Counted from the first letter of the stretch, positions 48,501 through 59,872 are shown. The stretch: 64,000 nt of DNA from Blastomyces gilchristii SLH14081 (GCF_000003855.2 NW_003101650.1:371765-435764); one strand, 5' to 3'. The notes: a model not told the origin generated them from the sequence alone. Made by a program: numbers and translations.

Positions 48501-49005
48501 TGTTACAGTTTCATGCAGCTCATTACTTTCATGCAGATGATTTCATCTTATCTGAACCAGTTTTCAATTACTCTATAACATCATTCAGATATATTATAGA
48601 AAGATTCAATTAATGAATATAAGAACTCTGCTTCTATACAAGATCAGCAGATTACTCTTTCTTAGTAATAAGACACTGCTGAGATATCACTTCAGCTATT
48701 CTCACTCATGAAATGAAAGAGAGGTATCTGCTCATTGTCTATATAGAATAGCTAGATGCTGACTTCTTATTAAAGAAGTCAGTGATTTATTTTTCTTCTA
48801 CTGAAATATATACAAGAGTTACTGCATGTCTTATACAATCTTCTTAGTATGCTAAGTATCATATCTGTGATATTCTTGCAATAACCCTGTAGCCTACAAG
48901 CTCACTATTTAAGCAAGATAGTTAAGCTCACTTATACAGCTTCTTAAACAACTACCTCTACATGACACTGCTGACTAGCCACCGCTTCGGTTCCGCTATG
49001 TTATA
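48501..49005 (+). repeat. G4 3' LTR (505 bp)
   Basis: Begins TGTTACAG and ends ATGTTATA, then AGAAT. Its last 60 bases are unmutated (AGCCACCGCTTCGGTTCCGC) where the 5' LTR is degraded, the reverse of the 5' LTR pattern. Confidence 0.87.
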
Positions 49006-49625
49006 AGAATGATAACAATTTTAAGTAACACTTCTGATAGATTTAGACTGAACTAAGTATAGAAATAATGCAGATGACATCATCTGTAAGAGATTGAAGA
49101 AGAAGATAGTGAAGAGTCTTATACAGCAGTGATAAGATCAGAAGAAGTCTCAAGAATGATTTAAGACTAAGATAAAAAGAGAGAGAGAGAAGAAGAGTGT
49201 TACTATAAATAAGCAGCAGTAAAAGAAGATTAAGAGAGTATTGAAGTGAGAGATAAAGAAGTTAAAACTGATAAGTTTTTTATTTATTAAGAGATAATGA
49301 TTTTTAATATTATTTCTGTTCTCTAATTGATTAGCAGAAGCTGATAGAGAAGAAGAAAATTAAGGTCTTATTCAGATCTTGAATACACTTTATAATTCAG
49401 AATATTAAGAAGACAGCTCTGCTCTCTGAGTATATCAATCTGCTTACTGCTGAGATGGAATCTGAGACAGCAGATCAGAAAATGCGGGATTTTGAAGCAC
49501 ATATTAATCTGACTGAGAGAGAGCAGCAGAAACTCTCTTCTGAGAAGATAGCAGAGAAAGATTTTAAGATGATTATTATCTCAGATAAGAAGAAGAAGAA
49601 GAAGAAGAAGAAGAATAAGAAGTGA

Positions 49626-50089
49626 ATTATAAAGAATAATAAGAAGAATAAGAAAGAGTAGAAAGATAATAAGTAGAAAAGATTTTTTTCTTTTTATATT
49701 AATTAGTTATAAGTTCATAATTATTAATAATTGAAATTAATTTTAAGTTTTTAAAAATTATTGTACAAGTTGTAATCAAGTCAGGAATAATATATATATA
49801 CATATATATTTAACTATCATGATTCACAAATCACTATAATGTATAAGTATTAACATTTTTTCAACATTGATATTCACAATATTAATATATTTTTAATGAT
49901 ATTATCTGATAATATAATTTGATAACACTCTCTTTTACAATATTAATATATTTCAAGAAATATGACAGAGATTAATCAAGATTGTTTATTTACTTTTATA
50001 TATTGATAATATTCAATCTGAGTTAGTACTAAAATTATAACTAAGCTAAGAAACAAGATTATTTTCTCTTATATTAATTCTTCTTATAC
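49626..50089. other. hAT internal AT-rich spacer
   Basis: No frame is supported. It contains a short TA repeat near 49787-49812. Confidence 0.5.
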
Positions 50090-52620
50090 ATATCAGTGAT
50101 CAGTTATTGAAAATAAATTATTATCTTTCATAAATTATTATTATATCTTCTGAATTCACTTCTTTCACTTCTTTTATTTCTATTGAAGATTCATAAACTC
50201 TTCAAGAAATCACTGTGAATTATAAAGTCTATGTTATTTATAATTCAACACAGAATACTCTCTTTCAATTATAATAAATAATCACTTTATTCTTCACATC
50301 TGATTCCAGGTCATGAAATTTATGAAAAACTCAACACAAACACTGAGATGAACTATGAAATAATTATCAACAGATTGCATTGCAGATTACTGAAGAGTTA
50401 TCTCTCTACTACAATTACTACAACTTCATTCAGAAATATTCATTATAAACTAATCATAACTCTGAAGAAATTTTCTGACATCTGAAGTCATCAGAATGCA
50501 GACAATAAAAGAAAAATAATCAGAAAATTACTACTAAGCTGATAAGTTACTCTATCAGATAATGATTTTTAATAACACTAACTTTCTAATTTGAAGAAAA
50601 TTATATAAAAATGATTATGTATCAGTACTCTGATTTCATAACTCTCAACTGATAACTTCTGTGAATAATTACTTCATATATACATATCTCTGAATCTTTC
50701 TCTTCAATTAAATGAAAACTCTTAATTCTGAACACTTCTTCAAATGCTTAATTCAAATCTTCATATTTCACATCAATTCTGTCTTCAGTTCAATCTCAAG
50801 ATACACTACAAAGTCAATATGCAATATCTAGAATCAGAGTTGAAGAATCATTAAAGAGTGTCTCTTACATAGACTGACCGTGTGACCGTGTCTGAGACCA
50901 GAATCAGATTTTTTGATAGTCTCATTACCAATTCGACCGATCCCATTACACGGTTTTAACATTAGATAGTAGTCTCATACTGTCCCAGTGAGACTTACTG
51001 TCTACTCTTGTCACATTTTTCAAATGAGACCATGATTTCCACTTCTCAATTTAAATTATTTTTATTGCTTTAAATGACTTTAAATCTCATTTGAGTGTTA
51101 CCAAAAAGTGTTACTTTTTAAAAAATTAAAAATAGTCTAAAAAAAACCTTAAAATGTCTAAAAATAGTAACTTTATGCCAAGAATGGGACTAAATGAAAC
51201 CAAATGAAATCACTTTCTCATTTTTTTCAAGTCATGGTTTCATTTTAAGATCTCACATATAGCCACTTCGCATGTTTTTTTAATGACTAGTCCCAGCGGG
51301 ATTCACATCAAGAAATGTATGGAACCAGATCAAATGAAATCAAACATGAAATTCATAGTCTCAGCGGCCAGTCTACTCTCACAGTGAATGCATGAACTAG
51401 TATAAACAATCTTGCATTTATAGAAGTTACATGTTATTACATTGATAAGAACTGAACTTATCAAGAGACATTAATTGAATTTGAATCATTGATCAGTAGT
51501 TATACTGAGAATTATATAACAGAGATATTAATGACTGTGATTAAAAATGACTATTGAGATATTAGTCTCAGTCTTCTTACAATTACAACTGACAATGCTG
51601 TGAATAAGTACACTATGATGAAGAGCTTGAAGTAAAAATTGGCTTTGCATTTCTGAAATGATAAACAAGGTCATATTTTCTGTATTACTCATGTGATTCA
51701 ACTTGTGATACAAACACTGATAAAGAATCTTAATATCAAGATAAAGAATAATGAGATAGCTGATTCTTGAGATGAGAATAAGATGAATGTGATTACTCAA
51801 GTAACTTTTACATTTACTTTGCAAAAGATAATGTTTTCTAATAACACTTTTTAATATTGCTTTTTAATAACACTTTTTGATAATGCTACTGTTAATTTTG
51901 AATAGATTGACTAATAATTTAAATATCACAGATTTGAAACATTGCTAATATAATTTGTATCTCTTCTAAATAATAATAATAATGTCATGATATTCAATAA
52001 ATAAATAAATTAGTCATATCACTGAATATGATACAGAATGTTAGAATATGATAAAGTTTAATATATAAGATAACTGTTTAAACTCTTCAATTATGATAGA
52101 TAATTAATTATTGAGTGCAACACTCTGATCAGAAAAAGATTCAGATATTAAAACTTTCTAATATGAAGTAAACTCAGTTGAAATATGTGATTGATTTACT
52201 ATTTCAGTTTTATAAGATAATAAAGACAGTCTCAATCACTTGTACATCAATGCTGCAGTCAGTCTGATAAGTGTATAACAGTTTATTTACTCATCTTGAG
52301 AAGCAGTTAAATCACTCAAAAAGAAATTCAGTCTGAGATGATGCTATAGTGCAGGCTATTATTACTGTAAGAAATAAACTGATATATTACTACAGCAAAA
52401 CTGAACAATCTTTTACAGAGTACTATACTATAGCAGCTCTACTAGATCTCTTCTGTTGAGTTAATATCTACACTTCTTAAGATTGAACAGAGGAGGAATA
52501 AGACTCATATATTAAATTAATCTGAGACTACTACAATGTTAACTATCAGAGATTTGAATGAGCAGATGTTTGAGATGTGAAGACAGTGAAATACAATTCT
52601 CTAGTAAGTAACAATCTTTA
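50090..52620 (+). pseudogene. hAT transposase (mutated, interrupted by a MITE)
   Basis: DDE-type transposase expected to cut the element at its TIRs and leave 8-bp duplications. The N-terminal part (about 50150-50350) resembles a BED zinc finger: two Tyr codons stand where CX2C is expected, followed by WNLWKT and QHKH. MITE copy 7 interrupts at 50870. Just after it, VNAWTSINNLAF (from 51384) matches the family's D-x-W-T-S motif with Asp now Asn. LTITTDNAVNKYTMMKSL near 51580 is the second catalytic region. HIFCITHVIQLVIQ near 51672 is the CxxH region. YYSKTEQ near 52385 and IYTS.D.TEEE.DSYIKLI near 52465 match the C-terminal part, in another phase, so an indel or intron lies between. TGA replaces Trp throughout. 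Confidence 0.82.
50870..51375 (+). mobile_element. MITE copy 7 (hAT type), in the hAT transposase gene
   Basis: 506 bp flanked by CTCTTACA and CTCTCACA (one C/T difference). Moderately mutated; the first 150 bases keep CCGATCCC and similar. Confidence 0.9.
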
Positions 52621-52689
52621 ATAACACTTTATATTATATAGAACTATAATACTAACTTTGAAACAGAACTTATATACATTGATTACAAC

Positions 52690-53195
52690 TAGACTGGCCG
52701 CCGGGATCATGAATTTCACATTTGATCCCATTTGGTCTGGTCTTATACATTTCTTGGCGTGAATCCCGCTGGGACTGGCTATCAAAAAAACATGTAAAGT
52801 GACTATATATCAGATCTTAAAATGAAACCATGACTTGAAAAAAATGAGAAAGTGGTTCCATTTGGTTTCATTTAGTTCCATTCTTGGCATAAAGTTACTA
52901 TTTTTAGACATTTTAAGGTTTTCTTTAGACTATTTGTAATTTTTTAAAAAGTAATGCTTTTTGATAACACTCAAATGAGATTTAAAGTCATTTAAAGCAA
53001 TAAAAATAATTTAAATTGAGAAGTAGAAATCATGGTCTCATTTGGAAAATGTGACAAGAGTAGACAGTAAGTCTCACTGAGACAGTATGAGACTACTATC
53101 TAATGTTAAAACTGTGTAATGGGAGCAGTTGAATTGGTAATGAGACTATCAAAACATCTGGTCCTGGTCCCAGACACGGTCACACGGTCAGTCTA
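52690..53195 (-). mobile_element. MITE copy 8 (hAT type), in the hAT 3' region
   Basis: 506 bp on the minus strand, flanked by ATTACAAC on both sides. It keeps GGCCGCCGGGATC at its left end and GGTCCTGGTCCC at its right, so it is little mutated. Confidence 0.92.
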
Positions 53196-53905
53196 ATTAC
53201 AACTGAAAATCAGGTAAAATTACATACTTATAAAACTGAATTTGATTACTATTTTCAAGATAATTCAATGAATTTATACATTAAATCAATTCTAGAGTTA
53301 TGAAAAATTGTTAAGAGTATATATTCAACTATTGCACTGATGATATGTGATATTCTGATAATTTCATTAACAGAGATGAGAATGAAGTAAAAGTTTAACT
53401 CAAACTGAGTTATTTATCACTATCACTGAGAACAATTATAAGAAGAAATAATCAAGAAACTTATGATTATAAAATATAGAATTATCAGACAGTTTAATAT
53501 CTCTGATCACAGTATATCAGAGAAGTGTAATTTTCATGAGAAAGTGAAGAATAAACTTACACAAGAATGTATTTAGTTATTTCATGAGTGTTATCAATAA
53601 TTATTATCAAATTCTGATTATATAAGTAATCACTGAATGAACTGAATGAGACTGAATTTGATCTTCAGTCTCAGTCTCATTCTGATTTTAAAAGAATGAT
53701 CATCTTTCACAGTTTATTCTGAGAAATTACTCTTATTTCACTGTTCTTGAATTAAATCTGGTCATTTTTCATGCCATTTCTCTCAGAAATGATTCATTTT
53801 CAAATTTTTTTAAGGCTTGATCCTGGTGAGACTCACGCTAAGAAATGTATAAGATCAGATCAAATGAGACTAAATATGAAATTCATGATCCCGGCGGCTA
53901 GTCTA
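53196..53905 (+). other. hAT 3' noncoding region and terminal inverted repeat
   Basis: No frame is supported. The last ~90 bases (about 53816-53905) align with the MITE 3' end: CTAAGAAATGTATAAGATCAG..., then GGCGGCTAGTCTA. Confidence 0.65.
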
Positions 53906-53929
53906 GCTCAGATCATCACATCTGATGTT

Positions 53930-56900
53930 TAATAAGTTTGTAAGTAGTTGTGAAATGCTTAAGATTCTTATAATTTATGATTATCTTAAATTTGAAGATA
54001 CTTCAGAGTTCAGAGTCTCATTCTTCTAGACAGTATACAATTATAAGAAGTTTCTTATCATAGATCTCGTAGTTGCATTCAGTAGAACTCAGTTTCTTAG
54101 ATATGAAGATATATAATTATAAGACATCTTCATCATTATATTATAATATAGCTGCTTCTGTGACATAGTCAGAGAAATCAGCTTCAACAACTGTCTTACA
54201 GTCAGAATTGAATGTTATTAACAGAGAAGTATTAATGAATATCTTCTTCATCTGTGTAAATACAGCTTCAGTGTCTGCTGACTATTGAAATACTGAGTTC
54301 TTCTTAGTGAGTTCTGTAAGTGATCTTGTAATATCTGAGAAGTTTTGTATAAATTATCAATAGAAGTTAGCAAATCTGATAAAGCTTCATACTTCTTTCA
54401 CAGTGCATGAGACCTCTTATTCAAGAATAGCAGAGACCTTCTCAGAATTCATTTGAATCTTCTTACCAGCTTCTATGATAAAGTCTAGATATTTTATACT
54501 TTTAATCTCAAAATCACACTTGTCTATGTCTATCAGTAGTTCTGCTTCTCATAGTTATTATAATATCTTTTATATATGTTCTTGATATTCTTTCCTGAAC
54601 TCATCAGTGAAGATGAGAATGTTATTGAGATATGCAGATGTGAATTCATCAAGGAAAGCTTGAAGTGCTCAGATGATATACTTCTGAAATGTACTGAGAG
54701 TGTTAGTCAGTCTGAAGAGTGTGACTACTCATTCAAAGAGATTATATTGTGTTTGAAATGCTATAAGTCACTCATCTTCTTCAGTGATATGAATCTTATG
54801 AAATGTAGTAATAACATCTAGCTTTGTGAATCATTGAGCTTGTCTGATATAAGCTAGAGTTTCATTGATAAGAGATAAAGAATAGCAGTTCTTCTTTATT
54901 AATCTATTCAGTTTCTGATAGTTCACACAGAATCAGAGTTCTTTATCTGATTTCTTTATAAAGAGAATAGAGGCTGTGATAGAAGAGTTACTAATATGTA
55001 TGAATTCTTTATTCAACAGATCATTGAGTGTCTTTTGAAGAAGAAGAAGTTCATCTCAGAATATATTATAAAGAGAGTCTTATAACAGTTCAGAGTCTTT
55101 ATCATTCTTCTTTTTCAACTTAATACTATAATTCACTTCTGAGTCTTATAAGAGAAGTATATTTATAATGTTATCTTGTCAGAAGTAGACTGGCCGCCGG
55201 GACCATGAATTTCACATTTGGTCTCATTTGATCTGGTCTCATACATTTCTTGGCGTGAATCCCGCTGGGACTGGCTATCAAAAAAACATGTAAAGTGACT
55301 ATATATCAGATCTTAAAATGGAACCATGACTTGAAAAAAATGAGAAAGTGGTTCCATTTGATCTCATTTAGTCCCATTCTTGGCATAAAGTTACTATTTT
55401 TAGACATTTTAAGGTTTTTTTAGACTATTTTTAATTTTTTAAAAAGTAACGCTTTTTAGTAACGCTCAAATGAGATTTAAAGTCATTTAAAGCAATAAAA
55501 ATAATTTAAATTGAGAAGTGGAAATCATGGTCTCATTTGGAAAATGTGACAAGAGTAGACAGTAAGTCTCACTGAGACAGTATGAGACTACTATCTAATG
55601 TTAAAACTGTGTAATGAGATCAGTCGAATTGGTAATGAGACTATCAAAAAATCTGGTCCTGGTCCCAGACACGGTCACACGGTCAGTCTAGTCAGAAGAC
55701 ATCTAGATTTTTGAAATATTATTAAGAGAGTTTAATATGAGAATCTGTTATTATAGTATGAGATAACTTCTCTAGAGCTTTTTTAATATCAGTCAGACTG
55801 ATGAAATAGATTGTAATATAATTCTACTATCAGTGATCTTTTCAGTGACTTCTTTTTCAGAGAATTTTATAGGTGTTGACAGAGATCTGTATCAGATTCA
55901 TAGTCTTGTGAATGTCATCTTTATGAACTCTATTATTGTTAGAGAATATTAAGCTTCTGTTTTAAGTATTTAATAAGATGCCTTGTTCAGATAGTCAGAC
56001 AAGTTCTAATATAAGATTATAATTAAGATTATCAACTTCATATATATAGTAATCTTTATGTTGATATTCTCTGACATCTATGTTTAGTTTTATCATGTAA
56101 CAGATGCAAACATCTTTTAAATCATTAAATTCTGCAAGAAGTCAGAGTTTTGATAAGAAAATATACTGAAGATTATAATATCTTACAACTGAAGATTTAA
56201 TCATTGCATAGTAACATAGACTGCTATCTATCATGATCTTTATATTATATGTATTATTCATTACAGCAGATACAAGAATTACATTTATTGTTATTTTTTC
56301 TTTAAATTATTATCATCTGATCTCTTCAAGCTTCTGTTTATAAATTTGAACAGAAGCTAATCTTTTCTCTGTTTCATCAGAGTGTTCTTATAGTTATCTT
56401 TCAAATCTTTTTTCAATGCAATGTGGTTGATGCAGACAGATACTGATTCATTCTTTGAGTGAGAAGACACTGATCTTTCTCACAAGTGAGAAAATATATA
56501 GATTGATTAGTAGTTAGAAGTGATATGTTCTAATCAGTTACAATTGATGTATATCTCTTATTAATGTTGATTAGTGACTTCTTCAGAAGTGATCTCAGAA
56601 ACTCAGAAGTCTGTTCAGATGACAGAGACTCTTACTTATACATAGACATTCAAGTCTACTCAGTTCATGACATCTGCATCATTGTTGTTATTTCTCAGCA
56701 TAAATGTATAAGTGACTGAGATGTAACATCTTCTATCACTGTTCTGTATACTCTTGAGCTTGATAAGATGATCATTCAATGTTCAGAGTTGTACACAGAA
56801 ATCTTCATAAGTGTGATCTTTGTCTATGCTTATAAGAGTCTGTAAGAGTTTGAAAGTTAATGTCTTCTTAAGTATACTGATCTTCATTTGATTCTCTCAA

Positions 56901-57200
56901 GATTGATTATCTGCTTCTAGAATCTTGGTGTTGAAGTCAGAGATAAATATTATAAGAGAAGTATTTCTGTCAGACACTCTGTAATTAATCTAATACTTTC
57001 TGTTGCATGGCAGTATTCTAGAACAGGATATCAAGATATTTGATAATATTATCAGGTGTTCATAACACTGATTCACATGCTTTTATTTATGAATGAAACT
57101 TCTGTTTCATGTAATCTTTCAATCATTCATTGATATATCAATCTTGATTAATTAGTAAACTGATGACATCTTTATCTACACTTAGTTTCGCGAGCATTTC
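53930..57200 (-). pseudogene. G5 gag-pol: Gag, protease, RT, RNase H (mutated, incomplete)
   Basis: Minus strand, N to C from high to low coordinates. Gag around 57200-56400 has KLSVDKDVISLLINQ and ends with a Cys/His-rich stretch near 56430. The protease region (about 56250-55930) contains YNLILELVWLSEQG, the counterpart of the YDLILGxPWL motif of fungal Ty3 elements. MITE copy 9 interrupts at 55186-55690. RT follows: ELWFCVNYQKLNRL near 54930, FTKLDVITTFHKIHI near 54820, and SAYLNNILIFTDEF near 54640 (YLDD now YLNN). RNase H: KTVVEADFSDYVTEAA near 54200, [20 protein letters not shown] near 54080, and ends near 53930. No integrase. Trp appears as TGA throughout. Confidence 0.82.
55186..55690 (-). 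mobile_element. MITE copy 9 (hAT type), in G5
   Basis: 505 bp on the minus strand, flanked by GTCAGAAG on both sides. Little mutated: TAGACTGGCCGCCGGGACC is intact at the left. Confidence 0.92.
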
Positions 57201-57256
57201 CAGCCTTTATGATGAGTAGAGAGTGAGATCAGAAGCATTGAAATATATAGAAGTAT

Positions 57257-57279
57257 CTAAGTATTTTTTCAATACTTAG
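57257..57279. repeat. Short perfect inverted repeat
   Basis: CTAAGTATT, five bases, AATACTTAG. Its right arm overlaps the start of the LINE-3 target duplication (57272-57284). Confidence 0.6.
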
Positions 57280-57352
57280 ATTGTATTATTATTATTATTA
57301 TTATTATTATTCTTCAATTATAGATGTATGCAGTCAGAGACTATGACATCTA

Positions 57353-57375
57353 CCTGAGAACCTTTAGTTCTCAGG
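57353..57375 (-). other. LINE 3' UTR stem-loop (LINE-3 copy, intact)
   Basis: CCTGAGAAC, loop CTTTA, GTTCTCAGG: a perfect 9-bp stem. The LINE-1 and LINE-2 versions keep six or more of these pairs. Confidence 0.7.
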
Positions 57376-57666
57376 GTTTTTTCTATATCTATAGAGTCAA
57401 CTATTATACATTTATCAATTTCAGATATGCAAAATCAGAAAATTTCAGCTCAGAATGCAAAAACTGTCTACAAATTACAGTATTTCAACACCTTCTGATA
57501 CTTTGAAATCATTTGAAAATATCATGACAAAGAAAATAAGAACATAGTCTTAAAGATAGACATATTAAATAGATAGATAGAAAAGAACAGAAAGGAACAA
57601 GTACAGTAAAGAGAGACTATAACAAAATAAAATTATTAAAAGATAGTGAATAGCTGTTTTAACAGA

Positions 57667-59030
57667 CTATATCTAATTAATTTCCACCTCTTCATATTCA
57701 GATACTTCTGAATTCAGTCATTTTCTTATAGCTGCTTGAGTTTCTGATAGAAAGTCTATTGAGTGTTTAATTCCTGTCTCAGTTGAGAATAAGTATCTTA
57801 TATTTAATTGATTTAAATCATACTTCTTCTTCAATCTGGCTCTGAGACTATTGTATAATGCACAATGTATTACAATATGCTCAGAATTTTCATTTACATT
57901 GCAGAATGAGCACTCTGTTGAATCAAATCTATCATCAAATCTTTGTATGTAGGATTTGAAATGATCATGTCCTAGTTTCAGCTGAATTATAGATGAGAAT
58001 ATGTTCTTTTTACATTTAATTGAACAAGATTTTCACTTTGGTTTTGTCTAAATCTTGAATAATGTATGCTCTTCTTTTGTTTCTGTCAGCTTTCATTTCA
58101 CTTGTTTAAATAAGATTGTTTTATCTTTCTCTTTATGAATGATCAGAATACTGTTTTTTGAATAGATCTGCTTAATTCTGAACTCTTTTTTACAGCTGAA
58201 TCAGTCAATTCATTGCCATGAATATTCATATGAGCAGGAACTCAGTGCAGATGAATTATCAGTTTTGATGTTCTTCTCTTTTGAATTTTCAAAACAGAGT
58301 TTAAAATCAGTTCAAGATTCATTTGATCATTATGAATCTGACTATTTCTAAGTCTTTTTAAAGCAGCTTGACTATCAAAGAATATTCATGCCTCTTTCAA
58401 ACTATTTTCTCTTTTATGAGATTTTATTTCAATGAGTTTGAAAGCTTTCACTATTATAAATAGTTCAGTATCAAAGACCTCAGATTCACAGCCTAAATTT
58501 CAGAAATCTGAGATAAAATTGATATTATCTTCAGTATAAGCAATGTCTATGCCTAATCTATTCAAATTCTCATTTTTTGAGCTATCTGAGTAAATCAGAA
58601 TAGAGTTTTTTATATTAATTGTAGAGATCTTCTTCAAATGCTGTTCATATTCTCTCTTTTTAGATAGTTCACTTATTTGTAAGTCTATGAGAGATTTCAG
58701 CTTTTCTCTTCAGAGAGATATCTTCTCATGATCAATATTCTCAACATTTAATAAAGAAAATTGATTTTTAATAAGTGAACATAGTCTATACAGTTGAGAG
58801 GGCATTTTCTTTAAAGCATTATTCTCATTTCAATTAAGAAATCTATTTCAATCCAGTTCATTTCCTGAGTTAACTGATGGAAATGAAGAAGAGACTCTTT
58901 CTCTGATTATATCATTTGAGCTCATCTTCATGACTCTCAGAGCATAGTTCATACAGGCTTTTTCAAATCGCATAGCAGAAGGTGGAATTGAAGCTTCAAT
59001 TTCCGTTGCTTTAATAGAAGATGATTTGAA
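57667..59030 (-). pseudogene. LINE-3 ORF2 C-terminal fragment (RNase H and Cys motif)
   Basis: Minus-strand homologue of LINE-1 13190-14576: end of RT, RNase H and terminal Cys motif. The N-terminus was lost by truncation. In-frame stops are at Trp and Gln positions. Confidence 0.8.
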
Positions 59031-59051
59031 TGCTTTCTATACTTATATTGT

Positions 59052-59248
59052 GTTTGTATTCAATTCTGTTAATATTGGAATTGCAGGGGTTTCTTATTGA
59101 GTTAATTGTTGAATTTCCTCATATTGACGTTGTTGATTCATATGCATATCAGCTATTTATTATTGTTGTAATTTCAAAATTACTTAAAGCCACTGTGATA
59201 TTGTATCTATGCTCATGTTCAAGAGTTCTCTCATGTTATCATTAGACA
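59052..59248 (-). pseudogene. G5 gag N-terminus
   Basis: Minus-strand frame starting MSNDNMRELLNMSIDTI and continuing with LQQ, ADMHMNQQRQYEEIQQL: a Gln-rich likely coiled coil, as at the start of many fungal Ty3 Gag proteins. It keeps Gln codons better than its neighbours. LINE-3 separates it from the rest of Gag at 57200. That it belongs to G5 rests on orientation and on the LINE-3 duplication. Confidence 0.6.
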
Positions 59249-59374
59249 TGATTATATCATTTATTAGATATGTAATATCTGTGAAATCTGAAGAAGTGTA
59301 ATTATATGAATATCTCATATGTCTAGAGTGTCAGAACTCTCAGGTCTTTCACTAACATTCTCTTTGTAAGATCT

Positions 59375-59872
59375 TGTTACAGGGTCAGAGTGACTGATGA
59401 GCAAGCTTCTATCTAAGAACTTGATATTCACTTAACTGATTGATCATTTTTCTATTTCCTACATATTATTATGTGTTTAAATATCTTCTCAATGAGTAAT
59501 CATTTCTAATAAGAAGATCATGAATGTTTTTCAAGTGTAAGAGACCTACACTGAATAGATTAGTATAATATGTATAGGTCTTATATAACAAAGTGAAAAA
59601 TGTTAGAAAAGAAAAAGAAAGAGAAAGTATGAGAATTAGTAATTAAAATGAATATTTATACATGTACTCAGTGAAGCTTCGGGGTGGAAGAATAGAAATT
59701 CCATGGGTTTTCAGCTGAGAATTGATGACTGAGAATTGAAGCTTCAGCAGAGGATCGGCGACTGAGAATCGAGGCCTTGATAGAAATCTGTGAAGTGTAA
59801 TGAAATAGTCTATATAATTGATCGGGCGCAGCCCGCCACAAATATACTCAGTATATTTAGAGACTATTTACA
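59375..59872 (-). repeat. Probable G5 5' LTR
   Basis: On the minus strand it starts TGTAAATAGTCTC (59872) and ends CCTGTAACA (59375), followed after about 125 bases by the Gag start. The first 240 bases are GC-richer, with a perfect palindrome (59840-59858), a GGGC-GCA-GCCC hairpin (59824-59834) and three CTGAGAATYGA copies (59715, 59729, 59762). TATA-like motifs follow. No second LTR is present to confirm the boundaries. Confidence 0.5.

Larger units (their letters stand above)
41219..49005 (+). mobile_element. G4, Ty3/gypsy chromovirus (full length, mutated)
   Basis: 7,787 bp with LTRs 41219-41751 and 48501-49005, flanked by the 5-bp duplication AGAAT. One gag-pol frame (41881-46704) ends with a chromodomain. 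A 1.8-kb region follows before the 3' LTR. It sits inside the hAT transposon and is a different family from G1-G3. Confidence 0.9.
41104..49625 (+). pseudogene. Putative accessory gene of the hAT element, split by G4
   Basis: The left part (41104-41218) reads MCEHCHRLKREKKKMFQ, then a TGA and EKADCKTCYNVLKRLC: two CX2C pairs and a further Cys. The second half, CX2CX6C, resembles part of a Zn2Cys6 cluster but the third Cys is missing. After G4 (right part 49006-49625) come basic stretches and an open frame of about 95 codons ending MESETADQKMRDFEAH, LTEREQQKLSSEKIAEK (likely coiled coil) and a run of Lys before TGA at 49623-49625. That the two parts are one gene is inference: frames between them are broken. 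It may be a nuclear DNA-binding or Gag-like protein. No family is firmly recognised. Confidence 0.4.
38748..53905 (+). mobile_element. Autonomous-type hAT transposon, split by G4 and three MITEs
   Basis: The left end TAGACTGACCGTGTGACC (38748) and right end CCGGCGGCTAGTCTA (to 53905) match the MITE ends in the same orientation, and a hAT transposase on the plus strand lies between them. Insertions inside are MITE copy 6 (39868-40373), G4 (41219-49005), MITE copy 7 (50870-51375) and MITE copy 8 (52690-53195), each with its own duplication. What remains is about 5.8 kb. The last ~90 bases align to the MITE 3' end, and the first 32 to its 5' end. The outer flanks (GGTCTTAC left, GCTCAGAT right) do not match, so one end may have been exchanged. 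Confidence 0.78.
53906..57284 (-). mobile_element. G5, Ty3/gypsy element (minus strand), truncated after RNase H
   Basis: Gag to RNase H of an LTR retrotransposon. It continues at 59039-59872 beyond the LINE-3 insertion and holds MITE copy 9. It ends abruptly at the hAT terminus; no G5 integrase is found on the far side of the hAT element, so a deletion or rearrangement is likely. Confidence 0.8.
57285..59038 (-). mobile_element. LINE-3, 5'-truncated copy (minus strand)
   Basis: ATT-repeat tail at 57285-57311, stem-loop at 57353-57375, ORF2 stop at about 57667. It extends to the LRRILRVFKSSS-equivalent at about 59030. The flanks ATACTTAGATTGT (57272-57284) and ATACTTATATTGT (59039-59051) form a 13-bp target-site duplication with one difference. 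This is an ordinary 5'-truncated LINE insertion, here into G5 gag. It is somewhat less mutated than LINE-1 and LINE-2. Confidence 0.88.

Noticed and set aside
54576..54821. 81-codon plus-strand frame
   Set aside because: Antisense to the G5 reverse transcriptase, whose YLDD-type box is clear on the minus strand.
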